Source: Albugo candida (lineage: Eukaryota; Oomycota; Peronosporomycetes; Albuginales). Taken from it: a stretch of DNA of 64,000 nucleotides. This document shows, piece by piece, positions 42,521 through 54,350 of this stretch (its first letter is position 1; each line of letters starts with the position of its first letter). The position numbers and the translations under genes were made by a program. The notes beneath the pieces are model-generated. The model had not been told where the DNA came from. It did no database searches and saw only the letters and a list, made by a program, of their open reading frames with translations. The stretch spans positions 1 through 64,000 of the forward strand of contig JBDOQK010000024.1 of assembly GCA_040437565.1 (NCBI GenBank), read 5' to 3'.

Positions 42521-43472
42521 GTCGGAATAGCTTCGTGATACTCGGAAACAACCCAAGCTTGCATTCTAAAAGGTTTTGTATGAAGAACATAGACATCACG
42601 GTCACCGGCAGCCCGATTTGAGTACACTTGTAATTGTCATCAGAGATGAAAACGGTGAGATGAGTTTGAGAAGAAGGTGCGACCAAATATGAGCCAACAT
42701 TTCGTGGCCGACTGGTAGCTCAAAATAATAAATTTGCCACTCGAATTTGGAATTCTATAAACCACACGCTACGAAATTAAGATAAAGGCTCGTATTACGA
42801 GTCGAGTTGTTCAAATGAATTTTTTATTTCGAACACAAAGAAACGTAGCATTGTTGCGAAGAAAAGCAGCACGAATGATGGAATGTTTGCATGCCTATTG
42901 CCATCAAGCCTGGTGAATAATGTGCTTGAAGAAGGCTAGAAATGTCTCGTTTAACTGTGCATGCCCATAGTGTATCGAAACTTGATCAGGTGCTTGTAGT
43001 ATCTCGACACCATTACTTCTTCTTGTCGACTCTTTACCATCAATATTTCGCTGACTTTCGTAGGTTCAGCAATAGCGACATTGGGAAACCTATTTCGTCG
43101 ATACTAGATTTTCGTTCTTAACGAAATACTGAAACGTTGGACTCTTTGACTTATCGATACTAATGCCATTTTGAAGAGTGGAGCCTCGAGCTGAACGATT
43201 ATTGTCTCAAGCGTTTGCTCAAAATATGGTCAGAAAAAACGAACCAGTTTAGTCTTTGTCCGATCATATCGAGTGTCCTAATCTTATAAAGCAAATTGTT
43301 TGCGTGTCTGAAGGAGTCCAAAGCCAGAAAAGCATCTTATGTCGGCAAAGGTTCTCTCAAAAAAATAGCGCTTCACTTAACATGCCGTGTAGTATTTGCA
43401 CTTGTCCCGATACGACTCCAAATAGAAGTGTGAATTTGTGACTTTGTGTATACTGACCGACCCATTTAAGCC

Positions 43473-44326
43473 CCCATCATAGCCACTTTTTTCAAGTCAA
43501 ATCAACGAGCAGAAGAATGCTGCTTCTGAGACCCAAACATACACTTTGCTATCACCACGATCCATGAGCCTGATCTTGCTTTAGCATGGAAGAATGCTAG
43601 CGTAAATATGAGATGTTTCTAAGTTGAAAACTACATATCCTCGACGTCGAACGTGTACATTACATCGAGCGCCTTGCTTGATCTCAACACTGGTGACTAC
43701 ACCATGCGAGGGCAAAACTTGAGCTGGTGCTTTCACGAAAGCTTTCCTTACATACTTGTCGACGGACCTGGAGTCTAACGTGCCACATCCATTTGACTCG
43801 GTATTTACTACAGTATTTAATGTTAAAGGTGGCGATGCCTATGCACTTCNNNNNNNNNNNNNNNNNNNNNNNNNNNNNNNNNNNNNNNNNNNNNNNNNNN
43901 NNNNNNNNNNNNNNNNNNNNNNNNNNNNNNNNNNNNNNNNNNNNNNNNNCCCATCATAGCCACTTTTTTCAAGTCAAATCAACGAGCAGAAGAATGCTGC
44001 TTCTGAGACCCAAACATACACTTTGCTATCACCACGATCCATGAGCCTGATCTTGCTTTAGCATGGAAGAATGCTAGCGTAAATATGAGATGTTTCTAAG
44101 TTGAAAACTACATATCCTCGACGTCGAACGTGTACATTACATCGAGCGCCTTGCTTGATCTCAACACTGGTGACTACACCATGCGAGGGCAAAACTTGAG
44201 CTGGTGCTTTCACGAAAGCTTTCCTTACATACTTGTCGACGGACCTGGAGTCTAACGTGCCACATCCATTTGACTCGGTATTTACTACAGTATTTAATGT
44301 TAAAGGTGGCGATGCCTATGCACTTC
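43473..44326. repeat. duplicated gap flanks in array spacer (assembly artefact)
   Basis: The 377 nt at 43473-43849 equal 43950-44326 across 100 N. The segment is also part of the array unit (see 39137-40511). No intact gene. Confidence 0.9.
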
Positions 44327-44816
44327 GCACACTTCATCAGTCTCATTCGCAATATCAGCGGTTGCAGGAGTGGAACAGCATCGAGAGACGCCATTGATAA
44401 TTTCCAGCTCGGTATACAATTGAAGACAACCGCCCACTCGATTCGATTTTCGAATTGCCATTATGTTGAAGGCACTAAGACGATTTGCAAATTGTTTCTT
44501 TTCTGTCTTCTTGCTGAAGGCAGGACGATCAATGTTGGAGAATACGTTCGACAGCACTTTTCACTGCATCCTTTCCTGTTAAAGACAAATGCATTTTGAA
44601 GCATGACTTACCAGTCCCACTGGAATATAACAAAGCGGCATCGCCACTATGCGCTGGACAGCTGTAGCGATTGGCATAGACGTTAACAGAGCTTGTAGAA
44701 GATAGGTCGCGTTGCCCAACATAACCCATACAACAGAATGAACTAGGCAATGGCAAGGATATCCGACGATTAAGGAGATACACTAGCTTGATAGCGAGCA
44801 GGCTTAGGTACGCCTC
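44327..44816. repeat. array spacer leading into a gap
   Basis: Shares blocks with 39800-40200 and 61750-62150 (TTCTTGCTGAAGGCAGGACGATCA and nearby). The expected 5' part of gene B lies in or past the gap at 44817-44916. Confidence 0.5.
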
Positions 44817-44916
44817 NNNNNNNNNNNNNNNNNNNNNNNNNNNNNNNNNNNNNNNNNNNNNNNNNNNNNNNNNNNNNNNNNNNNNNNNNNNNNNNNNNNN
44901 NNNNNNNNNNNNNNNN
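44817..44916. other. assembly gap (100 N) hiding most of gene B
   Basis: The flanks do not repeat. The right flank starts inside the last 61 codons of an array gene, so about 290 codons are missing and the real gap must be much longer than 100 nt, or the gene was already cut. Confidence 0.9.
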
Positions 44917-44917
44917 C

Positions 44918-45103
44918 ATCTATTTCTCTGATTATACTGTCAGTGAAAAAAAACGTTGTACTGCTATGTTCGTGGAATCAACGGATGATACATTATTTTT
45001 TGGAGCTCCAATGTTAAAATCGTACGTTGTTATCATTCACAGCACCAACGGTGCATTATCTTATTATATCCGTCCTCGCAATGAACCGGTTTCTTCGGTA
45101 TGA
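44918..45103 (+). CDS. secreted array protein B, C-terminal fragment
   Basis: An open frame of 61 codons to TGA 45101-45103 reads FSDYTVSEKKRCTAMF, then LFFGAPMLKSYVVIIHST, then YIRPRNEPVSSV. It aligns without gaps to the end of protein E (LSAYTV, VFGAPILQQYSITIHKT, ARDPVS). The 5' part is lost at the gap. The frame is clean, so this may be an intact gene in the genome. Confidence 0.85.
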   Translation: MYFSDYTVSEKKRCTAMFVESTDDTLFFGAPMLKSYVVIIHSTNGALSYYIRPRNEPVSSV

Positions 45104-45395
45104 TATCGAGGTAATCAGTGCGTTTGAAGATCACATATAGCCGTAGCGATTGTCACACAAGTAAGATTAATACACAAGGTTTATCGCTAAATTGAACTGC
45201 TTTATTGAACTGCGAAATCGATTACTCAAATAATAATTCCAGGATATATCCAAACGCTGAACTTTGCAAGAGCTAGTTCCTGCTTTGTTAGAAGCTGAAT
45301 GCTGTAGATGAAGCGACAAAGCCTTTGCAGAAGAATTAATATATCGATAGCACGAATTACTCGTTCGATTTCTGTGTCAATGCTTGGTCAAAGGT

Positions 45396-45851
45396 TTTGA
45401 GAAAAGATCAGACTTATGAAACCCGTATTTGGACCACACGTCGACATGGAATTTTTTCGTTGTCTTCCATTTCGAAAAGAGGCGAATGGAACGTAGGTAG
45501 CGTGCTGTTTAAACTTCAAAAGTAGACTTACTCCTACTTGAGCCACATAAGGTCCCTTGCAAATCAAAATAAACGTACCTGATATTTTTGTATTTAGAAC
45601 TAATTCGAACGTAGTTCATGATAGTCAAGATCAATGCTGAATACACCATGCGTTACAGCAAAAGAATATGCTCCGGGTTCATCGAGGCGCACCAATGTGC
45701 GCAGCGAATCGGGGAAGCACTCAGCCGTGGTAATCGAACCAAACCAGGTTGCAATATCTGCGCCGAGGATGAAAAGCAAGTAAACTGCTAGAAGCCATAT
45801 GCGCAATATATTGATCACGTGGCTGGACTTAAGATTTTGGTGCATTAGCAA
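45396..45851 (-). CDS. minus-strand secreted-like small protein, convergent with gene B
   Basis: The frame from 45851 has a strong hydrophobic leader (ILRIWLLAVYLLFILGADIA) and then SLRTLVRLDEPGAYSFAVTHG. It ends at a stop near 45600. A candidate 33-nt intron (GTTCGA...TATCAG) joins it to an open piece with FILICKGPYVAQVGVSLLLKF and NSMSTCGPNTGF, ending at 45396. Related DNA lies at 42080-42520 and 63600-64000, always 3' of an array gene and facing it. The splice model is weak. It could be a secreted effector-type gene or a decaying one. Confidence 0.35.
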
Positions 45852-46860
45852 ATGCTAATGATCAGAATAGATCGCTGATACTCGGATACAAGGCAAGCTT
45901 GCTTGTCAAAAGAAAATGGATAAATCTGTAGTAATTACAGTTGTCCACAGCCTCCTTTGGGTACAGTTTTGAAAGTTTTTATCTCTTTTGAAAGTGACTA
46001 CTTATACAGATACGCTCCAACATGTCGTCACCGACTGATTAATCAGATTGAGAAATTCGCCGCTCAGATCGTGTGCTTGGAAATTGCATACACCAAACGT
46101 TACGGATTTAAGAAGACAAGCTCATACTACGAGTCGAATATCCAAATGGGTTTCGCATATGATTGTAGCAGTGTTGCAAATAGAAGTAGCACAAATGAAG
46201 GAATGTTTGCATCGCTATTGTCATCATACCTGGTAAATAGAAAGCCCAGGTAAAATATAAGGATTGCTTCACTTCGCTATAAATGGCCATATGATCCAAC
46301 GAGTCGAAACCTGGTTTGGTCGTTGTGGTCATTCTACACTAAATTCAGTAGAACCTACATGAAGAAATCAAACACCTCGATATTGCATTTTCCCCCTTCC
46401 TCCGAATATGTGGAACAAAAAAGTGCAACAAGGAACCGTGAGCGCCTGTATCGTGTTTGAACAGCCAGTCTGATCATGGACTATGATCGAGTATTCTCAC
46501 GAGTGATTCCGTATAAAGAAAACTGATCATGAAAAGTCCTGTTTGGCTATCATCGTACGCCGTTTGTATCCGCATATAGAGTTCCACATATTATGGGAAA
46601 CGGTAAAGAGCCTGTAATGTATACGCTGCACCAACCGAGGGACAAATGGAAAAGCTTTAGATGCAAAGATCATTACGGCATGGATCGTTTGGACAAGTGC
46701 TTGGTCAGAACAAAAAAATGAAAATTTGGCATAGGAACTAGTTAGATCTTGTACGCTTGCGACATACGGATGAGTGATTTGCAATCAACCGATTGCTGGA
46801 TCAGATTTGGCGCGGGCCGGATATTTACACCACGTAGATGCCAATTATGACGACAAAATC
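45852..46860. other. gene-free array spacer
   Basis: Only short frames. The part 46090-46260 matches 42780-42930 (ACGAGTCGA, AAGGAATGTTTGCAT), showing it is a duplicated spacer. Confidence 0.45.
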
Positions 46861-46864
46861 ACTT

Positions 46865-47020
46865 TCTAGAAACTCTCGAGATATGGAAACGATTCTGGCG
46901 ACAACAATTGGCATGACGCAATTTTCTACTAGAACAATCTTTGACAAAATCGGGTGATGAAGAAAAAGCCATCGACGAATTCAAGGGCAACCCACAACTG
47001 GTGCAATAATGCTTTTTCGG
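46865..47020 (+). pseudogene. decayed copy of an exon of the unrecognised gene at 31013-32821
   Basis: On the plus strand IWKRFWRQQLA, LLEQSLTK and DEEKAIDEFK follow the order of the parent exon (KWKRLQRQQSALG, LHEQSLAK, AAEKAMNEV). Stops interrupt it. Confidence 0.5.
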
Positions 47021-47880
47021 GTCGAATTTATGAAGGGGTCTTCCTAAACTGCTCGCCAATACGTCGGTAATTGAGCATGTAGCGACATATATGATCGGGA
47101 ATATGCGCTGAGCGACCGATAGGACCACGTTTGCTCTTCACACAGAGCCATTTATTCTCAGAATTATAGGTAAACGACCATGTGAATACCACCAAGGCCG
47201 CATCGCTACCTATGTACAATCACAACCAGAGAATGCATTCTGGGCGGGGAAGCCCCACCCCATTAAAGTTAACGACCTTCCTTTTCCAAATGTGAAATGA
47301 TCTTTTAATGACTAAGTCTGGTCGCGACGTGTAGTACGTGGTGTGCACCGCAGTATCTCAATTTCTCTCACATCGTTATTTGTGCCACTCGCATCGTATA
47401 AGCAATACCGTTATGCGGGGAGATAGAAGCCATTGAGACCCAGCAATAATTTTCGAGCACTCTTTATAAGAATGGCTACTAGATCGTTAGTTACAACCAG
47501 ACCGTTCGAAGTGTGTTCTTTTCCTAAGGCTCAGTGGCTGTAAAAGCTGCAAACGGCATCATTCCGCTACTTTTGGCTGGAACACTTCTATATTTCTTTC
47601 ATTTGCATGCCGAGAAGTTTGACCATCAAGCCCGCCCCTATCCAACGCTCTTTACTACAAACCCGAAGCGTTTTGCATCTGACGACGAGGATTGTGTGTG
47701 GTTTAACTTGACTTAACATGTGACAGCGAGACTGAATGATGTCGAAACTCAAATCGAATAACCATACACAAAACGCTGATGTTTATTACGTCGATCAGAG
47801 CTCTATTCAGTGTTTCGCTTACTTTCTATTGTCTATGAAAATGTTGTCTTGAAGAGATGGCAACAAGTACGCATGTGCTG
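47021..47880. other. gene-free; a short hydrophobic frame without ATG at 47534-47716
   Basis: The frame 47534-47716 has a leader-like stretch (IIPLLLAGTLLYFFHL) but no ATG in phase after the upstream stop. It may be a relic. Nothing else is seen. Confidence 0.35.
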
Positions 47881-48330
47881 TTTAGGCTATTCTGATAGCC
47901 TGTACATGAAGATCTATTCGTATTTTGTGGTCGTCACCTTCCATCCCGTGGAATGTGATATCCGCTGCATAACATTTTACGCCTTGATCTTTATGCGTCT
48001 TCATGATGTCTTGAACGATCTTTAATCCTATGAGTATACATCCTCGATTTAGTATACTGCAATGTACTGCTGATCCACACATTCAGATGCGTTCCTTCTG
48101 ACTCCAGCGGGTCGTGTACGTCTATCACTCGAACACTGTCGTCAAGTCTTTTGTAAAATTCAGTGAAATGCTTCTGTATTTGAGATCTTGATATTCAAAA
48201 ATGTAGCTCAGCCCTTAAACATGCAAGAATTTTGCAAACAATCCATCGACTAGTGTACCTTTTAGCCACAATGAAAACGAATTACTTTCTTCAACCAAAT
48301 CACGCGAGCAAGTGTCATCAAAACAATTCG
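47881..48330 (-). pseudogene. decayed array-family copy on the minus strand
   Basis: On the minus strand GDDHKIRIDLHVQAIRI matches DQDIRIDFDVQAIKIP of protein D, and a weaker match to the block before it (LKGTLVDGLFAKFL) lies upstream. This shows that the family also exists in inverted orientation, as a broken relic. Confidence 0.6.
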
Positions 48331-48449
48331 AATTCTGATCCATCACAAGGGTCAAGCCTTTTATTAAGACCGCAAACTGATGATGCGCAATAGATGATCC
48401 GAGCCCAAGAATAGGGTACGTTCACGTAAAAAGGCTCTGCTTTCTTATC

Positions 48450-48615
48450 CGTGAAATTCGAATTATAAAATATTCCTAGGTTNNNNNNNNNNNNNNNNNN
48501 NNNNNNNNNNNNNNNNNNNNNNNNNNNNNNNNNNNNNNNNNNNNNNNNNNNNNNNNNNNNNNNNNNNNNNNNNNNNNNNNNNCGTGAAATTCGAATTATA
48601 AAATATTCCTAGGTT
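48450..48615. repeat. duplicated gap flanks in array spacer (assembly artefact)
   Basis: The 33 nt at 48450-48482 equal 48583-48615 around a 100-N gap. Confidence 0.9.
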
Positions 48616-48976
48616 AACTCCTCTGTGTAATTGGGCCATGGAGGTCTACCGTAGCCAGCAAATGTCTAAAGAATTTGTACTTTGTAATATGGAAGCGCAC
48701 CTATCGGGTTAAAGTGAAACAAAATGAGACAAAAAACGTGCGCTGACTGCAACATGCGTTGCGTATTTACGCGGATAATAAGAATGCATGCGTTGCTTAA
48801 TTCAACCTTATATTGTAGGAGAACAGGAAAGTAGAACGGCAATCAGATATATCTTTTACTGGAGCAACTTACTCTGATCTTAAGTGCGTTATCGCGGATA
48901 CGTCGAGGTACAATTTCCACTTCGTGATGCAAAGCATTTTTGCAGGTACGGTAGCGCACATTGTTCATTCGAACTT

Positions 48977-49094
48977 GGCAATGCCACGCTTCTATCATTG
49001 CGCATAAACGTACGCCTTCTTTGAACTTTCTTTAAGGCAACGCTACGCTTCTATGATTGCGCATAAACGTACGCCTTCGTTGAACTTTCTATGG
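48977..49094. repeat. two-copy 59-bp tandem repeat upstream of gene C
   Basis: 48977-49035 and 49036-49094 share TTGCGCATAAACGTACGCCTTC and GTTGAACTTTC-type ends with a few changes. The matching place upstream of gene D (about 56420-56475) has a single copy. It lies 200-320 bp before the start of gene C. Confidence 0.8.
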
Positions 49095-49296
49095 CAACAC
49101 ATCCTGAATCGCACCTTCGTCTCGCATTAACCCGATCGTGCGCTTCCAAATCTTCAAAGTAAGAAATATATGTATCCGCAAAGTTGGCTACTCGAGAAAA
49201 AAATCATTCTTTCCGCTGGCTGCAGTTGTCCTCAATGGCCCCAAATGAGCGGTGGAAATACGTTCATTTTTCAAAATACGACTTGCAGAACAAAAG

Positions 49297-50256
49297 ATGA
49301 GAGCTTCTCCTATGAAAGCGTACGCCCTTCTCGGGATCGGATTATTTCTCATGCATCATCAACTTGTGGCCAGTTCAAGAGGCTTGCTCGTACTTATCGA
49401 TCCGGAATTGAGGTTCTCTGATGACACGAAGTTTTCCGATTCGGTTCATGACAACGTTATGTACACTTTAAGTGTCGAAACTCCATGTAGCACACAAGAT
49501 TCGACGCATGCTGTCGAGCAGGATCTTTTGAAAGATGCATGGACGGCTGCTAAGTCAGTAGTGAACCGCTATTGGTCTTATCCATGTAACTCGATAAGTC
49601 AGACTTATCCAAGCATGTCAAATAATTTTTCCGTACCTCTTCTACAAGACCCGACACCAATCCCGACAACGATCGGTGGAAATGTATACACGATTGGCTG
49701 GCGTTTGGCGGGAACGTCACTGAAATATTGGATCAACAGTAAAATGCTGTACGCTGATAAGGGGAAACTGTACACCAGTGTTCAAACTTATCTAACACAA
49801 AATCAAGGATTGTATTTTCTCACGTGGACGAAGACTGAGAATTATCGGATCAACTACGGACATGAGAAAGTCTCAGAAGCTTCAGGAGTATGTCTCCTCA
49901 AAGGGTATTTCAAGGCAAATGTGCATCTATTTGGAGAAACGCATACAGACCAGGAAATACGAATTGATTTTGATGTCGAAGCTATCAAAATCCCCGGATC
50001 AATCTTTAGAGTTATGGAAAACCAGCTCCAATCCATGACCTTGGAGATTTCCAAAATTGAAGACAAAGTCGTAACTCTGCGCTTCATCGAAAATGAAAAC
50101 GACAAGTGTGTTGCCATTGAGAGATCCAAAGACGAAACATGGGTACTGGGTAGTACAATTCTAAGAGCTCACTCCATTATCATGCATAATACGGGCAGCA
50201 ACATCATTTATCACTTCCTTCCACCCCGTCAAATTCAGAAAGAAACCTCGCAATAG
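49297..50256 (+). CDS. secreted array protein C
   Basis: The start at 49297 (MRASPMKAYALLGIGLFLM) aligns with the start codons of A and E; a second ATG at 49312 aligns with the start of D. The signal peptide ends near QLVA. Mature blocks are LVLIDPELRFSD, YTLSVETPC, GWRLAGTSLKYWINSKMLY, TYLTQNQGLYFLTWTKTE, then IRIDFDVEAIKIPGSIF, and TWVLGSTILRAHSIIM at the end, 319 residues. The last block is very like the pepsin W-hLG-x-x-hLR motif. The position of the second catalytic Asp-Thr-Gly reads Asp-Val-Glu. C and D share 5' and 3' flanks and form a subfamily apart from A/B/E. Confidence 0.87.
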   Translation: MRASPMKAYALLGIGLFLMHHQLVASSRGLLVLIDPELRFSDDTKFSDSVHDNVMYTLSVETPCSTQDSTHAVEQDLLKDAWTAAKSVVNRYWSYPCNSISQTYPSMSNNFSVPLLQDPTPIPTTIGGNVYTIGWRLAGTSLKYWINSKMLYADKGKLYTSVQTYLTQNQGLYFLTWTKTENYRINYGHEKVSEASGVCLLKGYFKANVHLFGETHTDQEIRIDFDVEAIKIPGSIFRVMENQLQSMTLEISKIEDKVVTLRFIENENDKCVAIERSKDETWVLGSTILRAHSIIMHNTGSNIIYHFLPPRQIQKETSQ

Positions 50257-51480
50257 GTCAACGGATAAGATAAATACATACTATCCTTTGCAATTTTGAT
50301 TCCGGTGCTGTTCTGTTCTCGAACGAAAAAGACAACTCGCGACATACGCCCACCATTTGAGCTTTTAAGCATATCGAAGTACTCGCATCGATAAAAGCGG
50401 TGACTGCGACACCAATATTAACTGCTGACACAAACCAAGCGATAGAGGGAGATGAGCCATCCGGCCCGCGTAGCTTTGGTGTCATGGTTAGCGTGGAATA
50501 TTCGCGTTTGTAGGATAATAGAAAATGTTGCATTAACGAAATCAGATGCTTTGTTGGAGATTACTCCACAACCAGTCACCTGTCATCAAACTAAACACAC
50601 GATACCCAGATTCGAGGTAAGCTGGGCTGCAAACTGACGATGAGCACACTAATAAATATCACGGCTTTTGTTAACAAACGAAACCTGCGACCTACTCTCA
50701 GCAGCCCAATCTATGAATAGGAAAGGATATCGCAATCTGTTTCGACCAGAATCATCACCGATGATTGCACTGATAAAATTTCTTGATGTATGGTGTAAGA
50801 CGCAGCGTTGTGTCTTTCTGTAAAAATCTATGTGACTGGCGATACTCAGCAGATAGTTTAGTCACGTGAGAATATGATCTCATGGTCATATTGAATTACA
50901 GTAAGCAGCACCCTATTGTTCGTTTGGATTTCTACACTATCTATTATCGATGCCAAAATGTAAGGGTTGGAGAAAAGGATACAAGTATCCAGCTGGCCTT
51001 TATCTCTCGCTTGACGGTAGTGTGAATACGTTGCGAGTGACAGAAGGAAGGTTGCAAAAACAATAGACAGCACGCTGCGCATCTCGTGGACCTTCTCACA
51101 TCGCCAACTGACTTCCTTTATAAAAAGATTACTTTCAGTTGAAACGAAACTCATTATCTTTTACACAATGTGGCTCTCCCGCTCACACTGTAAGGAATAT
51201 GATCAGATTCTGTGTCGCTTTACTACGGACCAGTCAAAACTAAATTAAAAGTTGATATAAAATTGCGTTCACATACGACATGAGCTCCATCTTGTGCTCA
51301 GTTTCATAAAGAATATATCAAAAGCGGTAATAACGACTTTTACCCGTGAATTTACACCACCGACTTGACTGAAGCTGAGTTTTCACGCAGTCGAGTGCTG
51401 TTTGCTCACAGAATTCAACTACGTAGACCATATTCAGTCTTAGGCTTCGATGCTAACGCCCATCTCTATGCAGAAATTTG
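50257..51480. other. array spacer with minus-strand hydrophobic frame
   Basis: The first 280 bp match the DNA after gene D (57765-57990). A minus-strand frame at 50258-50533 has a hydrophobic part (SIAWFVSAVNIGVAVTAFI), but its D counterpart does not keep the same frame, so coding is doubtful. The rest holds nothing I recognise. Confidence 0.4.
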
Positions 51481-51499
51481 CGTGATTTCTGCTTGAGCG

Positions 51500-52180
51500 C
51501 TTCCGGCATACAACATGCTTATCACGATAAGGATAGGAATTAATTCCATGGGATTACTTGCTATACTTTCGGCAGTACACGAAGATTTCATCCAAGCCAT
51601 ACATCGCCGCATTACTGTCCATGTCGAGCGACATGCATCAAAGGACAGGAACGAATATCTCTTGGATGCAAGCAATATTGTGCACGCTGACGTTAATCAA
51701 TATTGTAGGCCTGACAAAGTTACCATTTCGATCCATTTCCACACAAATGTGGCTTCCGTCCAATGCGCATTCGGGTCCATCACTGATAGCGTCTACTTTT
51801 ATATAAGCGGACCGATATGCGCTCCAACTTGTGCTCCTCCGTCTACCTAAGGGCTTTTTGTGATTCCCATTTCGTCCACCCTAAAAAACAGATTGGTACA
51901 GAAGGACCTGAAGAGAACTCATGTACCAGGAATTTGACTTTCCAACAAAAATATTAACAGAGATAACCATGCATCGTTGAACCATTCCTCCAAAAAATTC
52001 CCCAATCATCGCGCTGATGGCAAGAGTTTGTCATGATCCGGAAGAGTGACAACGTGATTTTTGGACCTGGGATTAGCTTGATCCGATTACCATTCGCACT
52101 ACCTCGCGCATGAATATGCTCTCCAGCTTCATTTCCTCCAACAGCCAATATGGATTTGATATCGACTGAACTAAAGCTCC
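51500..52180 (-). pseudogene. dehydrogenase (ALDH6) relic, copy 2
   Basis: On the minus strand, VGGNEAGEHIHARGSANGN matches the middle of the ALDH6 relic at 36085-37800, and the DNA TGTGGCTTCCGTCCAATGCGCATTCGG near 51750 matches its later part near 36480. Broken and shorter than copy 1. Confidence 0.6.
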
Positions 52181-53818
52181 ATCTATGAACAAATGAGGCG
52201 CGTTTCTACTGAATAAAGTGGAAGTTGGACGTTTTAAAATCATCTGACAATGCCTCATCATGGAGAAGGAAACCTTCGGAATCCGCCCAGGAGAAATCTC
52301 AATAAGCGCATTTGAAGTTGCACTTTGCAATTCTTCGTTGAAGTTCGAAAGCATGTCAAATATCGAGGATACCGGTACACATGCGATATAGAATCCGTTT
52401 CGAGAAGAGGAACTGCCAAAGAAAATGCGCTTATGCGCAAACGTTGCTGCAACTCTCCATTCATGACAGACCAGTCTAATCGGATTGTGGGTCATTCGGA
52501 CCATTTGACTAAGGATATACCAATGTCAATCTGGACCGTCGGAATGGAGGGCAGAGAGGGTAGCAATGAACCGTAGCAATCTCTTACTCCAATTACTCCA
52601 ATTAAACGATTCCATTTAGATTATTACTTTAACAATTGCGTAATCAATTGACCACGGAGTCGCCGTACTCTTACTGGATGTATTCGTAAAAGTGAATGAT
52701 ATGCGCTGTCACAAATTCTTTCACATGTACCAGCAGAGTACAGAATCAATGGTTAGCAGTATCGCGTAGAGATCCATTTTGTTCACAGCGGCATGGATGC
52801 AAAGTTGCTGATAATGCGTTTGGAATGAGATGTTAAAGTCAAGTGAGAACTGGATATCGCGCTATATCAAATCGCTCGATAATACAAGTGGGCGAGAAGC
52901 CTGAAGAGGACGATGTGTACGTCCTCATTGAGGCCCACCCTAATCAGTCTACTCAGTTCTAGTGTGGGGAACTCTGAGCGATCCAACGATATTGAAAAGG
53001 ATGCAATTCATTTCTCGTATACTGGAAGCTTGACAATATCTCCTTGTACTGGTGGTGTTTCATATATGGTATATCCGAATCTATGCGAGGCTCATGGAAG
53101 GATTTAGCAAAATTGACCAGGAAAACCTCGTTCTACGCAAAGAAGGGAACAATGCTCGACCCTTTTATCCGTTGGGAAATCATAATGTCAACGTTTTTGC
53201 CGGAAAGTGTCCGTGACAGCTTCATCGAGTCGGTACTTGTAAAGATCAGCTGAGAGAACTGGGTATGATGGATGACAGCTTCAACGAATGGTCTATCCTC
53301 TCTATTTACTACCGGCTACAAAGGCTTACTGCGCATTCCATGGAACTCGGTCGTTCGATACTAGTCACCTTATAGAATAGCTGTGGGGCACTTCCAGGAT
53401 ACGACCCGATGCATCTTGATACAGAGAGTCTGGTGCTCTAAAATGCTTTAGTTAGAGACTGAAGAAAGCTACTCATAATACGGTAAGAAGTTTGAAAAAG
53501 GAGTACAATGGCCATCGTCACGCGACGTTCCTCAAAAGCTCTTTGCGTGAAATAAGATACCTGTGCTCAATCGGAACATAGTGGGAAGGCAGTAGAATCA
53601 CGTTGAAATACGAGTAAAGTAGAGAAGTTTTGCTGATCTAGCATGAGCTATTTCCATCTGTCAACAAGCCGACCCACTCGTTGATTCTCACTCAATCAAC
53701 TCTTTCAACCCGTCCAACAATGGGAGAAAATAGCAGGTAAGCTTCACTTAAGGAACACATTTTGTATTTGTGAATCTTTCAACAAATCTACGAGTTGATT
53801 CGATCAAGTTCAGCAACC
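52181..53818. repeat. array unit spacer including segment X copy 2
   Basis: 52310-52400 is copy 2 of segment X. The part 52620-53450 (CGCCGTACTCTTACT, ACTGGATATCGCG, TATACTGGA) matches 59100-59870. No intact gene. Confidence 0.55.
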
Positions 53819-54350
53819 ATGCGTTTACGACGTGAAGAGGACCTGGGGTTCACGGATCGTTTTTATACTGAATATATGAATGAAGGGCTGGTCGGAGATC
53901 TGCAGCAAGGTGTTAGTTCTTCAGATCTAGCGGATATGATGTTTGAGTCGGATAAACAGCTTCAAAACTTACCCTCTGAAGGAGATTTGACACCTTGAAG
54001 ATGTACTTCGTGGCCGGATGTGGGGACTATTATTAGTCATGCTGTCTCAGTTGCTAGTTAGTAGGATGGAATGCTGTGTGACGTATTAACCTCAAATATC
54101 ATGATGATACAGCCGTGGTCTTATAAAGAAGTCAGTGATGAATACACCAAACTATGTCGAGCCAAGCTCGAGCCAATGTCGACAATTGTGTGAGAATGAA
54201 ATATCGAAACGTTGAGAACCTTTGACTTATTGATAGTTTGACGTATCCTAATCTCAAAGCAGAGTCAGCAACAAGATGCTCCAGCAAAATCATCCGGTAA
54301 CTTCTTTGACTGTCTGAAGAAAGAGACCAAATCCAGAAAAGAGTCTTATG
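53819..54350 (+). pseudogene. second array family (LRREED family), decayed copy 2
   Basis: The front is the best kept of the three: MRLRREEDLGFTDRFYTEY, then VGDLQQGVSSSDLADMMFES. The frame stops at about codon 60, and later blocks (the membrane segment, LKKE-like end) are scattered over frames. Confidence 0.55.
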
